A DNA stretch of 64,000 nt, taken from Planctomycetota bacterium. GTDB lineage: Bacteria > Planctomycetota > Planctomycetia > Pirellulales > Pirellulaceae. The translations under genes and the position numbers were made by a program. The stretch's first letter is position 1. Every line of letters begins with the position of its first letter. A model generated the notes under the pieces. It was not told the DNA's origin. It was given only the letters and a program-made list of their open reading frames with translations, and did not search any database. Below are positions 15,001-24,000 of this stretch, one piece after another. Location: the NCBI GenBank assembly GCA_014381825.1, contig JACNKX010000038.1:62001-126000 (forward strand), in the 5' to 3' direction.

Positions 15001-18000
15001 CGGCGCCGTCGTGACTGCGGTCAACGTGGACATGGGCCGCTTGCAAATCAATACGCTTGGCGGCGATGACGGTGTGACCGTCGACGTGGGTGATATCGAT
15101 CTGATCGGTGTTCCGATTACGTTTGATGGCGGAGCTGGCAGCGATTTGCTGATCGTGGACGGAACTCCCGCCACGCCTGTGGTGACCACGACCTATACGC
15201 CTGGCCCCGATATCACCGAAGGCCGGTTGACGTATGACTCGAACATGACGATCGACTTCGTGAACCTGGAACCGGTCCTTGATCTGGTTCCCGCCGCCAG
15301 CTTGGTGGTCAATGGAACGGGTGCCGACAACGCGATTGATTACGTTGTCGGAACGTTCACCGGTCCACCGGCGAATCCGCTCAATCCACTGGGCCTGGTC
15401 ACGGGCAAGGTGTCTGTTGACGGCTTCGAGACGATCGAATTCTCCGACAAGGCCAACTTGACGCTCAACGGCAATGCCGGCGACGACGTGATCAACTTGA
15501 ATAACACGGGTGGCACGCCTTCGTTGCTGACCAGCATCACGGTCAACGGCAATAACCCAACCGCCAGCGACACCGTTATCGTCAACGGAACGACCGGCGC
15601 GGATGTGATCGGTGTCAACCCACTGACTGCCGACTCGGCGACTCTGACCGGACTCCAAGGAGTCGCCTTGGTGACGGTCAACACGAGCGAACTGCTTGTG
15701 ATCAATGGATCCGGCGGCAACGACACCTTAACGTACACCAGTCCTGGTGCCGGAGCCGAGATCACGTTCAATACGGGTGCGAATGTCGACTCGGCCACGA
15801 TTACCGCCGATGCTTTCGCCGGGAACCCGCTCATTCCGGTCTCCTACGAGAACCTCGACGCTGCCGGAAGCCTGACCTTCGCCAACTCGGGCGGCGGCAG
15901 GACCGATGGCCTGGATGTCATCGGTACGGACAACGACGACCTATTCACGCTGGACAATGCTGGCACGGTCCAGATCTTCAAGCCGGCCTTCAGCCCAGCG
16001 GTGACCCTGCCGATCTCTACGCCTGGCGTGACGTTCCTGCGGCTAATCGGCCGTGACGGGTCCGACACGTTTAACGTGGTCGGCGACCACCCGATCCTCA
16101 CCGGCATACAAGTCCAAGGCGGCAACCCGGGAAGCGGCAGTGATGTGCTGAACTTCACGGCATCTGGCGCGGGTGCAACGACCACCGATTTCGCGGTCCA
16201 GTCTGTTGTCGAAGCCGGTTTTTCACCGGTCGCATACAGCGGCATCGAGACCATCAATCTGGATGCGGGTACCCTGGGAACGAGCATCATCGGAACGGCG
16301 GATGGCGAGGACGTGACCGTGACGGTTGCTGACGCCAACAGCGGCAAAGTCGAGCGCGGATTGGCAGTCCAGCAGAACGGTCAAGTCGCGTCCACGCTAA
16401 GCGCTCCGGTGGTCAACTACTCCAACACGGGTGGCAACGCGATCGACTTCGATCTTGGCACCGGCGAAGACACGCTGATCGTCGTCGAAGGCGCGTTCAA
16501 CGCGGCGGGCAAAGCGCCGGCCTTCTTTGATTCGGAGATTGACGTTGATATCCCGGCGGACACCATCACAATCGTCAACGATCCAGCCGGCGCGGCAACT
16601 CCAGCGGGTATCGTGACTTGGATTAACGATGCGGACCTGGCATCGGTAGGCGTCTTTGGCCTGGAAGGCGACGACCAGTTCGACATCACTCCTGGCGACG
16701 CGACCGTCTTCATCGATGGTGGCGATCCGATCGGCCAGACGGCTGGCGATCTGGTCAACATCATCGCCGGCAATCAAGCGGTGGTCTTCGAGACCGGTCC
16801 CGAGAGCGACGAAGGCGGCTTTGTCGTCGGCACGCAGGAGCGCGTCAGCTTCGATCACATCGAGGCCCTGGGCGTGTTCAACGCGGCCAAGGCGATCGTG
16901 TTGGGCACCAACGACGATGACGAAATCACCGTCATCGCCCGCGACGATTCGACGCATGCAGTCCTGCTAGGCATGACGCCCGGCGTGCAGGACTTTACGA
17001 CATCAGTCAACGCCAGCCCGGATGTGCTGTGGGTGGACACACCGACCTTGTTCATCGATGGCCTCAATGGCGACGACGATATCACGATCCGTACCCCGGC
17101 ACCCAACAATGCCGACTGGGACGTGGACGTGTTTGTCGCCGGCGGAGCTCCTTCGCAACCCGCCAACGGCGATCGACTGCGAGTCGAAACGCCACTCCGT
17201 AACGACACGGTCCAATACCAGGCGACCAGTCCCGATTCGGGCATCATGTCGATCTTTAACGCGGCCGGTAACGCCATCGATCATCAGATCTTCATCGGCC
17301 AGTGGTCGGTGGATTGTGACGGCGACCTGATCGATGACTTTGTCTCGTCGCCTGGTGGCGTGGAAGAATTGCTGTATGACGGTGTGAGTGGCGAAGGAAG
17401 CTTCGATCACAACGGTGCCACGGGCGTCACCACGCAAAATCCCACGGTTCCCTCGACCGACGTTCTGACGATCTTTGGTGACGGCTTCGCGCAGGCTGCC
17501 GCCGATGATCACTTCGTTCACACGCCAGGTATCGGTGCCGATGCCGGCACGATCGGCCACACTGACCGCACCAACGGTCAGACGATGTTGGGAATCACCT
17601 ACACAAACATCGGCCTGACAGGCACGGTGACCTTTGACGGCCTTTCCGCGGTCGTGGCCAACAGCTTGACGGTCGAAGGTACGGCCAACAACGACGACAT
17701 CGATGTTGCGGCCACATCCGGCACGGTGACGCACGTCCTGTCAAACGGTCAGTCTCGCGTCGATTTATTGACCGTCGATGTCGAGGACTTGGTCCTCAAC
17801 ACGGGCGGTGGCGACGACTTGACCACGATCCTCGAGCCGCAGACGTATCAGTCCATCGACGTCAACTCGGGCCAGCCCGACAACGGCAGCGACGTGCTGA
17901 CGATCGTGGGCGCGGCGGGAACTGCCGAAGGCGTCGTGATCGCGCAGTCGACCGTCAATACCACCAACCAGACGATCTCCGGCTACGGCGCGGCGATCAG

Positions 18001-21000
18001 TGTGAGCGGCACGGAGTTGATCGAGATCGTCGCTCAGTCGGCCGATCCGGATACGCTCAACGTGCAACTCGGTTCGGGCAACAACACGGGTCGTGTTGAG
18101 CGCGGCTCCGACGTTGCTGGTTCGGCAGCCGACCTGATTTCGTCCGATAGTCTACCGGACATCGCCTTCACTGGTTTGGCCAACTTCACGGCCACGGGCG
18201 GTGGCGGGGCCGATGTGGTGACCTTCGCCACTTGGTTCCTGACCGGTGTTGATTTGATCAACGGAGAACGAGATTACCGCTTCGACGGAGCGGGCCCCGA
18301 CGCGTTGGTGATCGAAGGCGTCGACGGCGACCAGAGATTCATCGGCGACGATCGCTTTACCGTCACCAACCCCGTGCAGGGCGTCTTCCCTGTCGATCCG
18401 CCCGTCCAAGTCACGGACAGACGCGGCAACGGAGCCGTCGTGACCGCGGTCAACCCAGACCTGGGCCGCTTGCAAATCAACACGCTCGGCGGCGATGACG
18501 GACTGACCGTCGATGTTGGTGATATCGATCTGATCGGTGTCCCGATTACGTTTGATGGCGGACCTGGCAACGATCTTCTGATCGTGGACGGAACTCCCGC
18601 CACGCCCGTGACGACCACGACCTATACGCCTGGCCCGGATATTACCGAAGGTCGGTTGACGTATGACACGAATATGACGATCGACTTCGTGAACCTGGAA
18701 CCTGTCGTCGATCTCGTTCCAGCCGCCAGCTTGGTGGTCAATGGAACGGATGCCGACAACGCGATTAATTACGGCGTGGGAATGTTCACCGGTCCTCCGG
18801 CCAATCCCATCAATCCCCTGGGCCTCGTAACGGGCATGGTATCTGTGGATGGCTTCGAGACCATCGAATTCGCCGACAAGGCCAACTTGACAATTAACGG
18901 CAATGCGGGCGACGATGTGATCTCGCTGAACTATGGCAGCACGCCATCGCTGCTGACGGGCATCGCCGTCAACGGCAATAACCCAACGGCCAGCGACACG
19001 TTGATCGTCAACGGACTCGCGGCTGCCACCGTGGCGGTTACTCATACCGGCACGGACGACGGCACGATCACCGGTGCCGAGCCCGTTCCGATCATGTACG
19101 ACACGATCGAAGACCTCGTCGTCTGGGCGGCGATCAGCACGGAATTGGCGGTTCTCGGCTCGTCCGATTACACCGTCAATCCGGGTGGCGAAACCGATCA
19201 GGGCGACGTCCTGTCCAGCGGCGTGCCGATCGCATTCGACGGCTACGGTGCCGGCGAAACGATCGACTTGACCGGCAGCGGCGGCGGTGTCGCGACGGTC
19301 AATGGCACCAACGAGAATGACATCTTCGCTATTCGTGCCGGCACGGCCGGTTCGGACAACGAAGTCTTCTTCACGGGCCGGGCCGCGGTCGAGACAACCA
19401 CGTTGCCGACGGTTATCGTGAACGCCTTCGAGGGCCAGGATGACTTCATCGTCAATGGCAACAACATCTACACCGATATTCTGGTCAACGGCGGCGACGG
19501 CGACGACGACGACCGGCTGACCGCGTTCAACGCTCAGTCGGCGGTCGAAGTCGATTTGGGAATCGGCAACATCATCGGCTACGGCGGGGTGATTACCTTC
19601 ACCGGAATTGAGACAGCGTTCCCCGATGTTACCGGCCAGACGCTGGAGATCATCGGAACTTGGGCTGACGACGACATCGTGGTCACGCCGCTGGGTAGCA
19701 TGTCTGGAACGGCGCGGGCCAATGACGCCGACCCGACGATCAACTACTCCGGCACCGACACGGTCGATATCGACGGTGGCGGCGGTGAAGACACGTTGAC
19801 GGTCAACGGTTCGTCTTTAGGCGAAGCGATCACTGTCTCTGGCACGGCAACGACCACGCCAGGTGGAACAGTCACTTACAACAGCGGTGCTCCGGATGAG
19901 GCCATCGAAGCTTTGACGGTTAATGGCCTGCAAGGCGACGATGACTTCGCTGTAACTCCCGATCCGGCCGTCATGATCTTCATCGACGGTGGCGATCCAA
20001 TTGGCTCGACCAACACAGGCGACTCGATTGATGTCCTGGCAGGTAACGTCAACACGACGTTCTTCCCCGGCCCAGAAGGTGACGAAGGTGGAATCGACGT
20101 CGACACCAACGAGACGGTCAGCTATGACCACATCGAGAACGTCACAATCACTGATCCAGCTCAGATTCACATCTGTGCAACGAACGATGACGACGAGATC
20201 ACGGTTCACGCGGCGGTTCTGAACGGAACGAATAACAATGATCTTCGCTTTGCGATCAACAACGGCCCGTTTGTCGAAGTGGTCGATGCGGACAGTGTAC
20301 TGGTCGAAGGCAAAGCGGGAGACGACGATCTTGTCTTCCAGTCGCTCGCCATGTTCACCATCCCGGTTACGCTGGACGGCGATTTCGTCGGCACGAGCGA
20401 CGGCGGTGCTCCCTCTTCGGACGGTGACCGCGTCAAGGTCAACACGCCGTACCTTGGCGAATCCGCGCGCTATCGGCCGACCTCGGCAAGTGGCGGTACT
20501 TTGACACTTCTGTCGGGCAACATGATCACGCTCGATCAAGCTGAATCCTTCCTGTTCGACGGCGAATCCAACGGCACTTTCGCCACCGCTTTGACCGTCT
20601 TGGGCAACGCCGGCACAAACGCCTTGGTCCACACACCGGGCAACGGTACGGACGAAGGCAACGTCCGCGTCGACAACTTATTAGCCGTGACCTACGAAGG
20701 GCTGACTGGCTTGACGTTAGATGGCCAAGGTGCGACAGATGACCGAGTTGTTTACAACGGTACTGGCTTCAGCGATACCTTCCGCACTGCTCCTGGCAGC
20801 TCGACAATCGATCTGCGGCACTTTGTTGGATTCGTCGGCGGGACATTCGTCGATCATATCCCGGTCGTGACTGCGGCCGTGGAAGATTACACGCTGCGTG
20901 GAGCCGATGGCGACGATGTCTTTGATATCTGGCCACAAGCCGGTATCGACATCCGCGTCGAAGGCGACGGACCGGGTGCCAGCGATATCTTGAACTTTGA

Positions 21001-24000
21001 TGTCGATGGTGCCGATGCCGTGCCCAACGGAGTGATTGTCGAACTGGACGATCCCGCCACGCCAGCCAACCTGGTCGTGCAGACTATCACGCAGGAAGGT
21101 TTGGGCGTTGTCACGCTGTCTGGCATTGAAACCGCCAACATCAACGCGGTCTCGAACGATCTGGTAATCGCCGGTACGCGGATCGACGACGTGATTCACT
21201 ACACGCCGCTCAGCACCGATTCTGGTTCGGTCACGGCCGATGGAATCGCGACGGTCTTTAACTTTGACAATGTGCCACAAGGTACCAACTCCTTCACGAT
21301 CACCGGTGGTGCCGGCGGGTTTGCCGACAAGGTTGAGGTGAATGGCACGAACGGCCGTGACTTGCTTCGTGTCGACAGCCCCAACCGAACCATCGAACTC
21401 GAAGTACTCGGCTTTACGAATCCGCTGAACAATCCAGGCACCGTCTGGAGAAATGTTACGGTTGACGATGGCACAGCTGCAATCGGTACACAGGGCATCA
21501 TCGAGACCGTTACGGTTGCAGGCCGCGATGGTGACGATACGTTCCATGTTGTACCTGCTGACGCCGTTGGTAATGGCTTGTACGTCAACATCGAAGGTGG
21601 TGAACCACAAGCGTCCGACGCTTTGGTGATCACTGCGTTGACCGGAACGACCACGACACCCTTGGATGCCGATGACTTTATCATCATCCATCGCAGTCGT
21701 AATCCTGACGCGGGTAACGTTCTGCCGTACAACAACAGCGTTCGCCAGCCAAGTATCTCCTACCAAAACGTCGAAGTCGTTTCGGCCAACATCAATCCAG
21801 TCAACGGCAACACGGGCGATCCGAACCTGCTGATCATGGGACCGGACCTGAACGAGCCAAACGAATTCCGAGCGAACTCGGCATTCATCGGATCGGGCGA
21901 AAATCTACAGATCCTCAACGGCGAGATATTCCCGAACGTCAACGAACACTCGAGTGTTCCAGCGGATAATGACTACTACCGAGTGGTCGCGGACACGAAC
22001 GGCACGTTGGACTTCCAGGTCTACTTTGAGGACTTAAACAACTTGGTGCCTGGTGATGGTGATATCAACATCGAAGTACTCGACGCCACGGGTAATATAA
22101 TTGGTGGAACAGGTGCCTTCGGCAGCAACGAAGGTGCTGGTGATACGGACGAACGAGTTCGTATCCCAGCTGTCGCTGGCCAAACGTACTACTTGCATGT
22201 CTTTGGCGGTTCGCCAGAGGTGGTTAACGCCTACGACGTGACCATCCTGAACGAAGCGGCTCCGGTGCCTTACGACATCGAACTGGACGACCTTCCGGTA
22301 TTCAACGGTTACAACTGTGATACGCAGCCGAATCCGTCGGGTAATAGCGATACAGGACGTTCGCACTTCGATAACATCACCTGTGACAGCACGCCGACAA
22401 TCACGTTCCGCCTGGATGACAATGTTTTGCTGAAGGACATCCAAGGCAATGACGGAACCACGCTGACCAACAACCCTCCAGACGAAACCATCGCGATTCC
22501 TTTCCAGAATCAAACGGTTGCAGCAGGTTACCGAGTTGCGATCTTCGATGAAGGAACTCCACAACAACCTGGCGTTGTTCCGGAAATCCCGATCGGTTAC
22601 GCCACGCAATCCGCGGACGGAGTCTACAGCTTCACTTTCCCAAGTGCATTGACCGACGGCAGCCACTTCCTCTCGGCTCGCGTCCAGATGATTGATCCAT
22701 CGGCGACTAACGAAACTGGGTTTGGTGGTCGAAGTCAGTCACTTGAGATCGTCGTGGATACGGTTGACCCACCTGTGTTCTTCGGACTGCAATCGCAGCC
22801 ACTCGACGGATTGCATCCTGACAGTGACACCGGAAACCCAATCATGGAATCGACGTTCTCGGATCGTATTACCAGCGATCGCACTCCGACGTTCTGGGGA
22901 CTTGCGGAAGCCGATACCGTCGTCCGACTGTACGCTGACTTAAGTCCAACTAACGGCGTCAACAACTTGGATGTCTTCATCGGCGAATCCACGACATCGC
23001 CGTTCGATGGGAACAACCAGTTCGGCAATGCGACGGGCGATCACCCGAACGGCCAATGGGAAGTGACTTCGACGGTCAACCTGAATGATCCGCTGCTTGG
23101 TTTCCCGAAGGACGGACTGCGACGAATCTTGGTGAACGCCGAAGACGTGGCAGGAAATATTCCGACACCGCAGGTGCTCGAAATCTTCATCGATACCCAA
23201 GGACCTCGCGTGTTTGATCCAGCAGGTCCGGAGCCTGCCGTCTTCATCACCGGCCAGCCTCAGTACGACGTCTTCGATCCTAAGCCTTCGATCAATGGAC
23301 CGACTCCATTGGCTCCAAGCCTCACGATCAACATCGAGGACTTGCCCATTCGCGTTCCTGGTATCACGCCATCGTTCCTCTACCCGGCGTTGAAGACACC
23401 AGTCCAAACGGTGAATCCAGCGACTGGTGCTGTGATCTCTTCGTCACCGCTTGAACCGGACTACTTCAAAGTCATCGGTGATTACAACGGAATCATTCCG
23501 ATTCAGTCCGCAACGTTCGTCTCGGATACGGTAGTCTCTGGAAGTGTTGCGACCGGTGAGATCATCCTCACATTCTTCGAGCCGCTGCCTGACGATCGCT
23601 TCTCGCTAACGATTAGCGATGCGTTGACGGATCACCCAGGCAACGCACTGGACGGCGAAATGGACACGGAAGAGCCTGAAGATTCGACGACGCTGCAGTT
23701 CCCAAGTGGTGATCTGCTCCCAGGCGACGACTTCAACGCTCGTTTCACAATCGACAGTCGTCCTGAACTTGGTGTTTGGGCTGCCGGCAACGCTTGGATC
23801 GACATTAATGGGAACGAAACGATTGATGCGCGTAACGCTGACTTCGTGAACCGTGACATCATTTACACGTTTGGCAACGGAAACCCCGGAACGGACCGTG
23901 CGTTCACCAGTGACGATTTCTTCGCCGGTAACTTCCGTGCTCCAGGCGCCGATGGCTTCCTCGGCACAGCCGACGATGGCGTCGCCGATGGCTTCGACAA

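Noticed and set aside
13391-15658. Long minus-strand open frame (755 codons) under the giant gene
   Set aside because: It is antisense to a well-supported coding sequence, is duplicated with the repeats, and its translation (Arg, Asp, Val and Ile rich) looks like a reverse-frame shadow of GAC/GTC-rich codons.
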